From Symsagittifera roscoffensis (Eukaryota; Xenacoelomorpha; Acoela; Convolutidae), in contig NC_087065.1 of NCBI RefSeq assembly GCF_963678635.1, forward strand, positions 48,920,381 to 48,984,380: a stretch of 64,000 bases of DNA. The letters are read 5' to 3'. The notes under the pieces were generated by a model. That model was not told the origin of the DNA and ran no database searches. It saw only the letters and a list, made by a program, of their open reading frames with translations. Of this stretch, positions 33,100 through 46,054 are shown piece after piece; within the stretch, counting starts at the first letter, position 1, and each line of letters opens with the position of its first letter. The position numbers and the translations under genes are program-made.

Positions 33100-34400
33100 T
33101 TGAAGTCCTTTTTTTCGAAAACATGAGTAGGGTTATTTGCTCACTTGTTTTTGAGGGACCCATCTTTATCTTTCGTGGAACCTAGCTACCATTCCTGAAC
33201 TTCTTTTTTGCGACAATGAGTCTGGGTGGCTCCCAGATGATACCTTTGGCCCGAGGACCCGAGTAGCTGTACTATATGATCTCACAAATAATTTTTAAAT
33301 ACGAGCGACATTTTTTTTATCATTAATTCCACAAATTGTAAGCAGATTCCGCAGATTTTAATTGGGATATCCACAATTTGTTAAAACCAGCTTGAACAAC
33401 CACTAGCTAGAATAAATGCAAAACTTACGATCAAAAACTTAACAATTGTCAGTGGAACTACGAACATTTCTTAAATTATTACTCAACTAAATTCGGGTAT
33501 TTTCCCTTCTAGAAGTTAAATAATTTTTAAAAGTTGATTCAAACGGTCTTTTTCTTGTACAATATTAGTTTTCCGCTTTAGTATGAACAAAATTCTATTA
33601 AGAAGTTAAGACTCCGCTTTTCGATCAGCCGTTAAGAAGTTAAAACTATGCTGCACTATATGCGCATTGAATTTTGTTGTGATTCAGTCAGCCAGTACCC
33701 TGAATAGTCATAATATTAGTCATTGACATTTCAGCAAGTCTTCGTAGCTGTGTAAAATTTCGTCTTGTCCGAGTTTGATTAGTTTAAACTGCATAACTTA
33801 TCAACAAGTTGCCTAGGGATATCAAAAAACTTAACAAAATTTTTGATTGGTTTAACTCGGTTAAACGAAGTTTTAGGTTTTAACCTGTTTTTGTAAAAAC
33901 TGATGCAGTTTAATTAGGATGGCTTAAGCATCCCAACTAATTAGAATCTCAAATTGGAAAATATGGCATACTGCAAATTAAATTCAAAACGCCATAGAAT
34001 GTAAATGCAAATTGATTCACAGCAGCCGTAGTTTTAAAGATGATGCTATACAATTATACCTAAAAAATTGTTCAACCAAGTGAAGCCAATCAACAACATT
34101 AAAAAAACTTTGGTATCCCCAAGCAAACTTACTAATAAAATATGACATTTAAGCGATCAACTAAACGAACAACTAAAAAAAACTAGGAACTAAACTGTAA
34201 ACTGCCCGGCAGACAAAAACACATTAATTGCGGGGACCGACCTTTTCGCAGAATGACCTTTTACTGGAAAGTTTATAACATGGACTTTTTACCAGAATCC
34301 ATAGACTAAATGATATGGTTGTAATATTGTTTAGTTTTGATTTTAGTTTTCTAAAAGCTTTTATGCTTGTATAACCTTTTTGCTTTTAAAATTAAAGCTT
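33100..34400. other. AT-rich, no gene seen
   Basis: Repeated short words such as TTAAGAAGTTAA and AACTTAACAA, and no domain. Confidence 0.4.
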
Positions 34401-34408
34401 CAACTTAC

Positions 34409-34926
34409 TCTTTCGCCTATATTCTCTGAGTCTGCATGATCCCTTTCGCGACTTCCTGTTGGCTCGTCAATCCGGTGGTCTTGTGGTTCCGTGGGCTCAT
34501 CGGTTCGTGGTTCTGTGGGGTTGTGGTTTCTCTCATGGTCATGCGGTTGTATTTCTTTTTCCCGATAATGAGGCAACGCTGATGGCCATAGAGATTTCGG
34601 ACACGGTGATGATGACATATAGGAATTTAGGTAGCTTGTATTTGGCTAGTTCTGATGAGGTTGGCACTGCTGTACCATCCAGGGGCCTGAATGGACATGT
34701 CGTAGAGGGGTATGTGGTTGCCCATATCTAGGCGGAATCGGCGAGGCGAAAGATCGCGGGTGCCTCTGAAAGAGGTTTTCATTGTCGGAGGAGCAAATGA
34801 TGTTGTCTCTGTTGCGGGGAGTGGTGATGGAGGCACAGGGATATAAGAAGGCACTGCGAATGGTGATGGAGAACTGCTAAGCACTGAACATGGGCTTTCA
34901 GTTATCCGACTTTTACTTAATTCCAT
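34409..34926 (-). other. Candidate exons, Pro/Ser-rich, strong donor
   Basis: Two minus-strand frames. The first, from 34,926, is Pro/Ser-rich (SSSPSPFAVPSYIPVPPSP). The second, to about 34,409, is rich in Glu/Pro/Thr (NHNPTEPRTDEPTEPQDH) and ends at the donor GTAAGTTG. Composition is GC-richer than the surroundings. Low complexity prevents assignment. Confidence 0.3.
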
Positions 34927-34989
34927 AAGTTTTTACTAGATTCGGATAAAAGATGAGATGCAATCTAATCTTGAGTACAAGATGAGGAT

Positions 34990-35530
34990 ATACTGATTTT
35001 AATTGAGCGTCCAAGCTCCCATCAAAAAACTAGTGCTTTCAATTTATCTGCACCAAATAATCGAAATAGCAGTTTTAATTGGATCAAGATAAGAGTACAC
35101 CAACGACATAGACCCTTTCCTCTCTTTTGAGCACACCAGGTGACCCAAGCATCGATGGCGTTATGATGGCTTAAATATAAGAAGACTTCTAATAATGACT
35201 GCTTCACTGATAAGAACTACAGTGCAGTTCTCATTATTGAAGCCGTCATCATCAGTGACGCATTAAAGCTGCATCGGGGAAGTTGTCATTTTTCAATTCT
35301 TGAACCAAAACTTACTTCATTTTCAATCATTAATTTGCTCCTCAGTTTAGTCATAAAAGAGTATTTGATGCTAAGTATCATCGTGCTAAGTAGAATTGCT
35401 TGGGTAAAAGAAAAAGTACAAATCCTCGATGTCGTTCACTTCCATTTAGGAAACTGCTGTAACATTATCAATAATCAGCGATCAGTGCGTAAATAACAAA
35501 TGGCATGATGGCCGTGAAGCGCGATTTTTA
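34990..35530. other. No recognisable gene
   Basis: AT-rich. Nothing recognised. Confidence 0.3.
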
Positions 35531-36975
35531 GCGTCCCTGAAGACAGAAAAAAACGCACCAGCTTGGAATATAAGAAAAATCTACAAACACAATGATGCTT
35601 GCGTCGTCAGCAGAAGGCGGAGTTCGAAAAAGGCGAAGCTATCGTTCAAATCCAAATGGCTAAACAAGGACTTGATGGGTTTTTTCGAACATGCTAGGAG
35701 TGTCAAAAAAGAAATTGTCATCATCAACGACCTTTTCGTTTGCCAGTGCACAGTTTGTTGGATCGACAAACCTCAGGATACTGAGGGACTTGAACCATCA
35801 GGCAGTGGTATTTAATACGTTAAGTACTCCGATTTGAGAAATGAGTCACAACTTGAATCACAGAAACGAGTCAGAGAATCACTGCCAGACAATTTCAAAG
35901 GTGTCATGATTGAGGATGCTGAGAAAGCTAGGCCCGAAGACAAACCCTCAGAGACCAAAGCCAGAAAATAGGCAAGAAGGAAGCTATTTCAAATCGCTTG
36001 ATTATTTTTTGACGCCAGAAAGTGACATCCCGTTGAAGCTTGCTCCATGCATCAACGGTGTAATACGGTTAAAACTATCATGTATTAGTCAAAAAAGTAA
36101 CTATTCCGCTAATTAATCACATTCAAACTCCTGATGTTCTGTAAATATAATCATCGGTTTCACCTGATATCCTGAAAACGTATACTGCATTTTGGTTTTG
36201 ACCGATATTGAAAAATGTGATTATGTTATTATCATTATTGGTTTTATAGTTTACCGTATTCTAATTTGGGATTATAGCTAGGATCGACCATCTTGCGCAC
36301 CAAAGAAATGATCCGTGTCATTTCTAAATTCGATTGCACGAAGAAACGAGCATTTGCTGGAATGAGGTCTATCGCAAATGCGGATGTCACTCTGAGATTG
36401 GCTTGTTTTTTGCGGACCTTGCTGAAGCAGATATTTTGATATTTAGCTGTTCGTTTCAGTTTTGATGTTTTTCCAAAATAAATATGACAAATTTTCTTGT
36501 TCTTGGTTAAAGGACAAAAGTAGCTGCGATCTGAATGGTATCACTGACTCAATTAACCAAAATTTTGCAAAACTTTTGACAATGAAAAGACGCGTTGGCT
36601 TGATGAGCAATGAAAACAGGGCAAATTTTTGTATTGGTTCCAGCTCCACCATTAACAAGAAAGGCCATTGGTGTATCATCCATACAAAGTGCTGCTAAAA
36701 TTGTGAGCAGCATAACCTCAAGACTTTTTGGATGCCATCAATCCGATGGTTCTGTGCTTGGGAAAAAATGGGATTTGCAGCCAGCAAACATACACGTGAG
36801 CTGGACACTCTGATAGGATCTCCCAGGTTAAACGAGCACAAAGATTTCCTCATCAGCACAATCCGATGCCATATAAATGCATGCCGAGGTAGATATGCCA
36901 TCGAGGATAACTATCAAGAAGTATTTAGACCTAATAAGTCCAAGTCCGCCCAAAATTTTTTAATGACTTGGAACA
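35530..36975 (+). pseudogene. Unidentified coding remnants
   Basis: Plus-strand pieces in several frames: FEKGEAIVQIQMAKQGLDGF at 35.6 kb, VPAPPLTRKAIGVSSIQSA at 36.65 kb, KWDLQPANIHVSW at 36.77 kb, and FLISTIRCHINACRGRYAIE at 36.85 kb. They look like a decayed protein, possibly of transposon origin. No family is recognised. Confidence 0.3.
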
Positions 36976-37449
36976 AACATCTTGAACTGTTTATTGCTTG
37001 TTGTTATGATTGTTTGTTAAAAATTGAGCTTTTTAAATCCACCGTCATTTTCCATGTTCTTTTTACTGTATGCAGTATGAGTTATGGTTTGAAAATTATG
37101 CCGACACCTCAAAATTGCTCATAGAGAATAAGCTATCTATTTGAAGTAATTTGTGTCATTTCAAGAAAATTATTTAATAAAAAAAGTAATTTGAGTAATC
37201 CGTTTTAGATAAAAATTAACAACATCACAAAAATTGCAGCTGGTATAAATGGTAAATTCAAAAACACTAAATTTTGTTTTTGAAAATTTTGCATTATCAA
37301 ACTAGATGTTCAAAAATTGAAAACACTCAAAAAAGGTTAAATTGAAACATACTTCTTTTATTTGAGTTGATTGAATTGAACTGAGGAAGTTAGCAGATTT
37401 TTAGTTCAGTTTGTTCAATTTCTTCAATTTGCAGCTATTGATAATGGGG

Positions 37450-37620
37450 GCAGGAATTGAGATCAAACTTGTGTTGACAGGAGTTGAGACCGAAGTTTGG
37501 TATGTTTGACAGCTGTTGAGATCGAGGTTGAGTAGACAGGAATTGACATCAAAGTTTGGTATGTTTGACAGAAGTTGAGATCGAACTTGGTTTGACAGGA
37601 AGTGACACTGACAGGTATTT
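37450..37620. repeat. Tandem repeat, period about 59 bp
   Basis: GTTTGGTATGTTTGACAG occurs at 37,495 and 37,554, with GTTGAGATCGA and TGACAGGAATTGA words between. There are about 2.8 diverged copies. Confidence 0.7.
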
Positions 37621-37989
37621 CAACGGGTAGCTGAATAACATATTAATTGAGATTGAAATTGCTGGTTTCCACCTAAAAAATTAAAAAACACAGAATTAAA
37701 ACGTTTCCTAATACAGTTTTTCATTAAAATGGCGGATTCCACTTACATTTTGCGGATTCCACTTTCAATTGGCGGATATCGCTTATTTTTGGGGTTTTGC
37801 ACAGCAGCTCAATTTAATGATACATGTTTTTATATATTTTTTGGATTTCTTTACATGTTCTTTACTCCACAAAGACAGTTGTCTATTCCGCAATTTTGCT
37901 TGTTTGGAAAAATTTTGAGCAGTACAATGTTTAAGGTGTTTGTTTGTTTGTGGAATCCAAAACAGCAAGGAAGATCAAAGTAAAGTAGC

Positions 37990-38067
37990 AATAATGCAAA
38001 ATCCGCAACAAATCTGATTTTAGCCTGACGCTTACAATGCGCAAAATGCACAGTTTGGCCTCATAAG
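37990..38067 (-). repeat. Fragment of inverted-repeat element seen at 51.3 kb
   Basis: AAAATGCACAGTTTGGCCTC is the reverse complement of the left end at 51,301. It is diverged. Confidence 0.4.
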
Positions 38068-38357
38068 GTATCTCCAATCGTTTGTGCTGAGTTCTGGAGT
38101 TTGAAAATTGCCAAGTGGGCCATGCTCTGCGCGCTTTGAAGTTTGTATTCATAATGATCAAAGCAAAACACGAATTTTTGATGCATGTCGATTTCACCGC
38201 ACAGCAAAACAATTGCAAATTGAATTGAGGTTTGCTAATTTGTCGCTTTATTTCGTAAGATTGAAAGTTTTGATCCTCATTTTGTCCAAAATTTATAACT
38301 TTTCACTAATTTATTTTTCAAAGAAACTATTCGATATGGCTTAAAGGGCAAACAAAA

Positions 38358-38394
38358 CCTTCGAGGCGTTGCCCTGAATACGAGCAGTTTTGTT
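38358..38394 (+). repeat. A-element 3' end fragment
   Basis: It carries the tail GCCCTGAATACGAGCAGTTT, abutting the next A-element head to tail. Confidence 0.7.
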
Positions 38395-38830
38395 ATTCTG
38401 ACTGTCGTTACAAAAGTAACGGAATGTTTGAGTTCGGGGTGGTTTTTCTTCAGGCAAACTTCCACTTTTTAAGAAGACTTTTTGACGAAATTTTTCATCA
38501 TCTGAAAATATTCCTTTCTTAAGCTCAAATTTAAAAAAAAAAATTTGCCATTCGAATTGCTATTGATTTAGCTTCAACTGAAACAACTCGCCTAGAAAAA
38601 CGATTCGTATCGTCGAAATTTAACATTTTTCAAACCAATTTACGATATGGCTTAACTTGAAATGTCATTGCTTGAATAGCTTAGTCAGATTAACAACTAT
38701 TTAACATCTATTTTTAAATTGATTATGGGAGACGGGCTTGCTAGTGGTTTTTTAAAGCGAATACTGATTCATAGACTTTAAAAGTCTCTCAGAAAATTCA
38801 GGGGTTTGCCCTGATACGAGAAAATTTGTT
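38395..38830 (+). repeat. A-element copy 1 (diverged)
   Basis: The 5' end with GTAACGGAATGTTTG and TCGGGG is followed by diverged internal sequence and the 3' hairpin CAGGGGTTTGCCCTG. It lies just upstream of the first dioxygenase exon. Confidence 0.75.
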
Positions 38831-39056
38831 TTAAGTTTATAAGTCTCTTAAATGGAGTTAAAATGCTCTTTCGTACTGGAAAATTTGCATTCTGTACTTC
38901 TATAAATTTATATGTTAATGGGTTTATCAGACGAACGCACCCGATTTTAATCAAATCTAAGAGATATCAATTTAGAAGCATTATTTACTCGATTTAAATC
39001 GCCCTTTTGTAATCTGTCGACAGATCATTCATTCTGTTCAACGTGATATCTTTAGT

Positions 39057-39184
39057 ATGAAGCTAACTGGTTCTTTGAAAAATTTGCCCAAACTTCTACG
39101 CCCTGAGTTCATACCTCAATTTGTCCGCGAAACAAGTTATGTGGAACATCTCGAACCAGAGGAGTATACTATTGATTGCAGCAG
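39057..39184 (+). CDS. TauD/TfdA-type dioxygenase, exon 1 (probable start)
   Basis: Forty-two codons plus two bases from an ATG at 39,057 (MKLTGSLKNLPKLLRPE). It ends in YTIDCS followed by AG, then GCAAGC, which fits a GC-AG intron. The two leftover bases combine with the single first base of exon 2 to give Arg. The phase match supports the join. A possible acceptor (TTTAG) directly before the ATG means it might instead be an internal exon. Fe(II)/2-oxoglutarate oxygenases of this family hydroxylate or desaturate small molecules. The substrate here is unknown. Confidence 0.6.
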
Positions 39185-39416
39185 GCAAGCAAAAAATATT
39201 TTTGAGTTTTCGGCTCAAACTTGTTGAGCCTCTTACTTGAATAAAAAACTATGGAAAATTTGGCTCGAAATGCAGAGAAAATATCAATTTCGTCTTTCCG
39301 TTTAATTGGTTTTGTTCTTAACCGCTGCCTTTAGTAAGTAGAAACAAAATCCTTTGTGCAGTTGAGGGTTTGTTTTTCAATTTACCTTAATCTAAATTTG
39401 TTTTAAATGATTCTAG

Positions 39417-39639
39417 GTACCAGAGAAACCTCGCATCGAACAATGCGTTGAAAGCCAAAGTTACAGACAGGTTCAGAAGAGTGGGTTTCGTGTACTTGGT
39501 TAACACAGGTACCACTGACCCATCTACTCTGCTTGCCCCCTTCAAACACATCCTAGGAGTGGGAAACAAGTACGATGGGGGAGCGAATCCAAGAGACTAC
39601 ATTGACCAGGATGTCTACAACACTGGGGCTATTCCTCAG
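39417..39639 (+). CDS. TauD/TfdA-type dioxygenase, exon 2
   Basis: Acceptor TTCTAG, then one base and 74 codons, then donor GTACAT. It reads NNALKAKVTDRFRRVGFVYL followed by NTG, the conserved strand found at the start of the TauD fold in clavaminate-synthase-like proteins. It continues with FKHILGVGNKYDGGANPRDY and ends YNTGAIPQ, which leads directly to the metal site of the next exon. Coding GC content stands out against the AT-rich introns. The ORF upstream of the acceptor is not coding. Confidence 0.85.
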
Positions 39640-39759
39640 GTACATTTCAGGTTTCAACGTTTTCGGGGTTGACAACCCCACAAATCTTTATCCTTTTAGA
39701 TCTTCTTATAGGACGTTTAGGAACCCGCATCCAAGTTTAGGCTTAAGTAATCGATTATA

Positions 39760-41330
39760 ACGGATTATCATGCTGATATAATTTATAGAGTTACCAAAAT
39801 AAGGTGTTTAAAGGACTAACAGTCGATTATTATTGTGATATTTTCCAAGAAATTATAATTGATTGAAGATTATGATATTTTATAATATCTTACTTTGCCG
39901 AAAAATTGTCAATAACAAATCTCTAAAAAATACAGGTCTTGGTCACATTTTGGTTCATCTGAACTTAAAGTTTTATCGCAAAAAAAACTTTATAATAGTT
40001 GAGAGGTTACCACCGCGCTGGGTGGAAATCAATTCTTCCATTTAACTCATGAAACTAAAACAATGTGCTGATAGTTTGGTGGTTAAAAAATTATAAATGC
40101 TCATCACAAAACAACTCTATTTAAGAAAAAAATGAAAATTAAAATGCTAATTGATTTGAAAACTGCTCAAACGATTTTCGCATTTTGTAAATAAACCAAC
40201 GTTTATGAAAAGCATAAAAATTACGCAATTTAGATGCAAGGTGAAAGACAAAAGGCGAGAGAATAGAAAAAAAATTATGACCGATTGAAGTCAATTAAAA
40301 TGGATTTTTGTGCCTAAAAATAATTAAAAAGCAGAATAGAATTAATCGATTATAATGGATTATAATTTAATCAAAATATAGATGAACTACTGATTGATTT
40401 GATTCCAAAGTTTTTTATTGATTAAAATTTGTTTTCAAAGAAATTTTTTTTTCTCAATTTGAGTAAAAACTGGTACTAATACCCTAATAAAATTGATTAT
40501 TAATGCTTGAAATTGGATGCGGAAAAGTGCTCAAAAATAAAATTTTCAAAAGTTTTTTTTAAGTGTTAAGAAATTTTAAAGCATTTTGAAAAAGCTAACT
40601 CAGTAAGTCAAAAGCTAACAAAAGCTGTGACTTAAAAAAAATTTTCAAATTCTTTTTGAAAACCCCCTCTTTCGAGAAAACCCCAGATCGGTGCCTGGAC
40701 TTTGGTCTTATGTTTTTCATCAAATTTTTAAAACCAGTTGTTTGTACATCAGGAGCTGGCTGAGTTCCTAAAAAGTTTGCAGATTTTTTGTTCATCACAA
40801 TTTCTTACATTCTTAGGTTTTTAACAAGAATATTTGATTAACAAGAGAACACATCTCTATTGGTTCTAATTTTTGATGCTACAAGTTGTCTGTAGAATAT
40901 TCCTCTAAACTTAGCTTGGCTTTTTTCAAATAGATTTTTTTCGAACAAGAACGCAGCCTTTCATCATTTTTCACATGATATTTAACAAAATCATTTATGA
41001 AAATTACGTTTTTTGCAAATGTAGAATGAAAAGTTTGAATTTTTTTGGCGTCATAATCATGGCTAGCCCGCAATCAGTTAAAATAAGAAAATCAATCAAA
41101 TTGCAACTGTAATTGTACTTCAATCAAATAAATAAAAAGATTTATTATATATGCCATTATTTTATTTAATATGGCTCTACTTTTTTCAACCTAACTCGCA
41201 CATTGTGTGCTCATTTGTTGATACTTTTTCTCTAATCAAAATCTGAGGCATTGAAAGTTTCAAAGAATTCGTTCAATACTGTGTTTTGGCTAGTGTTTGA
41301 CTATTGTTAAGCTTCTGATCGTACTAGTTT
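39760..41330. other. Intron sequence, AT-rich, no gene
   Basis: Several TTATAATC-type words (AATCGATTATAA at 39,749 and 40,343). At about 40,640-40,699 there is a diverged right end of the hAT-like element seen at 45 kb (CGAGAAAACCCCAGATC). Confidence 0.45.
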
Positions 41331-41867
41331 CGTTTTTCCAAATTTTGAAGAATGTAACGCAATATTTGTGCTCGGGTAGTTTTTTCTCCAGGCAAGTTAC
41401 GTATTAAGCAACTTGACTTTTTGAATAGCAATATTTAAAAAGTTATAAAAAGCTATAAATAGCAGCATTTAAAAAATTCAATCAAAATATTGTTGTCTCG
41501 AAAATAATTGACTTGTAGTCATTTTTCGCAACGTTATGCGGGCTTAAAAATTGTAAACTTAGCCAATTTGAGACAATTAAAGCGCAAAATACATCGTTTT
41601 ATTAACGCATAAGCGAAGATTCACTCCATCTTAGAAATATTTGCAAACTAAATTGAGGCAAAACATTTGGTGTATTTAATATTTGCTATTTGCGTAAAAT
41701 TTTAATTTTTACTTTACCTAGCGTGTGGGGAAATGATTTTCAAAATATTTTCACAAAAAAAAACAATTTTTTTTCATTTTTGGCTATTTTTAAGCAAAAA
41801 TTTTTTCATCGACTTTAAAAGACAACCACTACATTCAAATATTTTCTTTGATACGAGCAGTTTTGTT
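41331..41867 (+). repeat. A-element copy 2 (diverged)
   Basis: CAATATTTGTGCTCGGG near the 5' end, TTAACGCATAAGCG in the middle, and GATACGAGCAGTTTTGTT at the end. Confidence 0.75.
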
Positions 41868-42330
41868 TATATTTGGTGGCATTTTTGCTTTCTAGCATTG
41901 GCAATTTATTATTGGCGAAGAAAGTGAGGAATATATATGCCTGGGGTGGCTTTTCTTATTCAGACCCATTATAGAAAAGTTGATTGCATATGGGCATCGA
42001 TCCGGAAATTGTCGAATTGCCAGCCGAGTATGTCTGCATTAGCCCTAATTGCTGCTTTGAAGCTGGAATAATACTTTGAAACTTTGTTTCATTACGCAAC
42101 TTATGTATGCGTGGCAAATTATCCGCCCTCATAACCGTTCCATATTTAATTGAGGCAAACTGGTTGGTCAAACTAATTTTACTTAACAGTTAGTATTTGC
42201 ATTTGACATCGGCGCTACAAATTTTGTAGTTTATCACATTTTGTCATTTTCCCACTACTGTTTGCGAAGCGCAACTCGCTTCTGTGAAATAGAAAATTTT
42301 TGAAGCCCGATAATAAATGTTATATAGTAT

Positions 42331-42745
42331 AACAAGACTGCTTGTGTGTCAGAGCAAAACCCTAAATGTCCCGATTGCCTCTTAATCTAATTGGAATAGT
42401 TTTGGGAAACGAAATTTTTGAAAAACTATAAATTTTGAACAATGTCAAGAGTGAAAACTAAAACGAAAGGTTACCTAGCCTCAATTCAATTTGGAACGAC
42501 TTGCGCAGGATAATTGGCCGCGCATGACTAATTCGCGTTAAATTTTCCGAATTATGGATAATGTCTACAGAGCGCACAAATTGGTCATGCCCAAATTCGC
42601 AATTTCAAACTCCCAAAGCTTTGCAAAACATGATTGAAGGTGAAATATCCTTTTAATTTTGATTTTAGTGAGTCATACTTGGTATTTTCAATGAAGCATA
42701 AAAATAGTTTTTCAAAACTTGACGGAAAAAACCACGCGATACATA
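42331..42745 (-). repeat. A-element copy 3 (reverse, diverged)
   Basis: It begins on the plus strand with AACAAGACTGCTTGTG. The 5' end is eroded. Confidence 0.7.
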
Positions 42746-43072
42746 AACTTTCGGTTTTCATTAAAACTTTCGGTTTTCATTAATTGCATAAAATTTCTAA
42801 GCAACGTAATAGGGTTCTGTCGCGATTGGGTTACGTCTTATTAAGGTTACTGTCTAGAAAACCTAATGAAAGTAGTAATCTCAATTTAACGCTCAAAAGT
42901 TTTTCCTTCCGCCAAAGAAGTTGTCGTTCTTGATTCTTATCAATTTAATTTGATTATAAATGATTAGCTTTGAATTTAAACACAGACAAAGTAGAAAACA
43001 AGGATCATTTAAAACAGATGATGTTTCTAAAAATAAGAAGAGTTTTGTCTGAAAAAGTGGCCTATAATCACT

Positions 43073-43570
43073 TGTTGTTCCGACTTATGTCACAAAAAAA
43101 CCAAATATTTGCGCTCGGGGTGTTTCGACTGTTTAACTAGCCAATTTTCGCGAAATTCTTTTATATCAATCAAAAAAAATTGTTGTGTTAAACTCAAACA
43201 TAAGAAAAAATATATTTCTACTGTGATCATTTTTTGTAAAGTTATAGGGGTTTAAAGATTGCCGTTTTGGCCAATTTGGGACAATTACCGCGCTACATAT
43301 TTCGCGCTATTAACGAATAGGCAAGTCTTTAATCCGTCTTAGAAATTGTTCCAAATTGTTTGAATTCAGTAAATTTGCCATAACTGATTTGTTCCTAGGA
43401 GCAACATCTATCACTTTGTACTTTTTATGGCATGTGGGGAGATGATTTTCAAAAGAAAATTTTTCCCTTTCATTAATAACATTTAAATGTTTCAAGTCAT
43501 TACTGCTCCACAGGCCTTAAAAGGCAGTAGTAACATTCAGGGGCTTTGCCCTGATACGAGCGGTTTTGTT
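43073..43570 (+). repeat. A-element copy 4
   Basis: TGTTCCGACTTATG at the 5' end and CAGGGGCTTTGCCCTG hairpin near the 3' end. The inner TTAACG pair is only partly kept. Confidence 0.85.
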
Positions 43571-44009
43571 AATTGATTATAAAGGCATTTACCCAAAAAC
43601 AATAATAATGAAAACTGAATTGATAACAGAAACGACCATTAATTCTTCTAGCTGAATGATGAAAGATGTTTATTTATTACAAATATGAAGCCATTTTGAA
43701 TTTTGACACTTGACGCCGAATTAAAGAGAAAACTTTTTTACTAAAAGTTTAATACACAAGAGTTAAATTGTTAAACAATTTCAGCTCAGGATTGATTTTT
43801 GGTGAATATTCAAAATCACAAACGGAAATTTTAAAAGTTGATAGATCACTCCACTCTGTGTGATGATTTTTTTTATCGAGCTTGATTTCTTATACGAAAA
43901 AAAGATCCCAATCCATTTATTCTCTTAGCTTATTTTTTTTGGAGAAAAACAACTGAAACTGTAATTTATATGTCTCATATGCATTTACGCCCATTCTTTG
44001 CGGTCACGA

Positions 44010-44520
44010 TTTGATCAGTACCCGCACTAGATTTTCATTTAAAAAAATCTATTTCATAAAAAAAATCAATTTAAATGGATTATATCGACACAACTTAACT
44101 CAAATAAACAATTTTCATGACCCATCTAACCGTGAAAAGGGATTCTTAGGGGATATTCAAAAATCCATTATAGTCCATTACATTCAGTTAGAATCGATTT
44201 TTTTACAACATAATCAATTTTTTTGTTCATAATACCCACAAAAATTGATTAATTGTTGCACTTATGAATATATTCCGCGATTTTCACGCCCCCAATGCTC
44301 CTTCCATAGCCTTCCTCCCCCACACCACCCCAGTCCACATAACCTCCCCCCTACACTCACCCTAACCACCAAACATAAATCCAGACCCCCCACAGACACC
44401 CCTCTACCTCACCTCACCCCTCTACCTTTTAAATTATTAATTACGATCAATTATAATCCAAAAAATGAAGATTGACAATAAAAACGTAATAAATTCTTTT
44501 TTTTTCCAATTATTTTCCAG
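44010..44520. other. Intron segment with strong C/A strand asymmetry
   Basis: From 44,285 to 44,430 the plus strand is almost free of G (runs of C, A and T such as CCCCACACCACCCC). Both sides carry TTATAATC-like words. A similar C-rich run is at 46,245-46,330. No coding meaning is evident. Confidence 0.4.
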
Positions 44521-45076
44521 TGCGGGTATGACTTCAGGAGAAAAAAAACCCAATTTTTTTTTAAGTTTCAGAAAAGTGATTGTTTTATCTTGAAAGTCTT
44601 TTTTGAGGAGCCAGAAAAAGTCGAAATTCAGATTGATGCTAATCGCTACACGTTATGAGTTTGTTTTTGGTACCCCAGAAAACGACTAAGTTATTCTTAT
44701 TTTCAAACAAGGAGACAGAATTTTCCAAGCTAAGTTAGGCCTACATTTGGAACTCCTGTGAGCGGAAAAAAATTTGAGCAAACTTCACCGAGAAAAAAAA
44801 TAAATTCTTGAATAGTTATAACATTTTAAGCAAGATACTATTTGAAATGACCACAAACCGTCTACTGATGGCAATGTGGATTCATTGGAAAGTCTTACTT
44901 GAGTAAAGAACACAACAATGCTGGCATCTTGCACGCTCTCAAATCTACCAAAAGCTTTCGATGCAAACGATGTTGGCGACCTCAATGTCATAATCGTCAC
45001 CCAAAAAGACTATGAGGAATCTTTTTTAAATCACTGGAATCATACTTCAGCAAAAGAGAACAGTGTGATATATATA

Positions 45077-45501
45077 CAGTGGCGGATTTAGGGGGGCGGG
45101 GGCGGACGCCCCTCCTTCCCCTCAGGGATTCGACCCCCTGCCGACCCAAAGGGTCCCCCCTTTGGTACTTTTTAAGAAACGCATTTCTGGCCGACCGACC
45201 ATAAAATTTTTCTAAAGGCGCCTTCGGCGCCAGTATATACTAAGTTTGAGGGGGAGCGCGCGCCGAAAAAACGCGATTTTTTGGTTAAAATTTTCCAAAA
45301 AGTGCCTAAAAACGCCTTTTTTGGACTATTTTTACAAAATTTTGCTTGCGGCTCAGAAAGTTTGGCCAAAACACGGACTAAACCGGGCGGGCTTAGGGAA
45401 AGCTCGAAAAATCATTTCGGTCGACCTAAAAAAAAGTCGACAAAATTTTCGAAAATTTTTGAAAATCCGCCCCCCTCGAGAAAATCCTAGATCCGCAACT
45501 G
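45077..45501 (+). mobile_element. hAT-like MITE, 425 bp, with 8-bp TATATATA duplication
   Basis: It starts CAGTGGCGGATTTAG and ends CTAGATCCGCAACTG, forming 15-bp inverted ends with two mismatches. TATATATA flanks both sides (45,069-45,076 and 45,502-45,509). CAGTG ends and 8-bp duplications are typical of hAT elements. It is GC-richer than its surroundings and has no transposase, so it is non-autonomous. A caveat is that the flanking TA repeat makes the duplication less diagnostic. Confidence 0.75.
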
Positions 45502-46054
45502 TATATATATGTCCCAGTGAAAGTTGTCCCAGTGTCGAGAATGTTCTCAGTAGCAAAAACCAAAGGAATAGCAGCAAATGCTTGAAAAACTATCAAAAAT
45601 TCACCTGGAATGAAAACTCAAAAACACTAAACGGTAACCAAAAACATTAGGAGTTAGTATTGAATCAAAAACTCATGTTCCTTGATAATGTTGATTTTTT
45701 TTTCTCGAAAATTCAATCAATTCTTTTGTTGTTTTTTCGAAGAAAACATTGTTACTGCTCAGCTGTTCTCCTTACAACTTACCAGCATCTTCATCAACCA
45801 AAATATCAATATGGTATACGAAGTTGTCAATAATGTCGAACGAAATTACTACAAATTTTGTGATCATTTGTTTTGCCGTAAAGGACAAAAAATAAGGACA
45901 AAAAACTCAGGGCATTTGTTCAATCCATAAGTTTAACGTAAGCAACAATTCTGAGAAATATCCGACTTAGTATTAAGTAAGCATGCCCCCTTGAACTGCC
46001 CTTGAGCCTGTTTGGGGTAGGGCATCGATCCAAAGATTGGTTCTTGTTCTTTAG

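Noticed and set aside
45246..45650. Open frame within the hAT-like element
   Set aside because: Composition follows the element, with no transposase motif and no continuation in the other copies.
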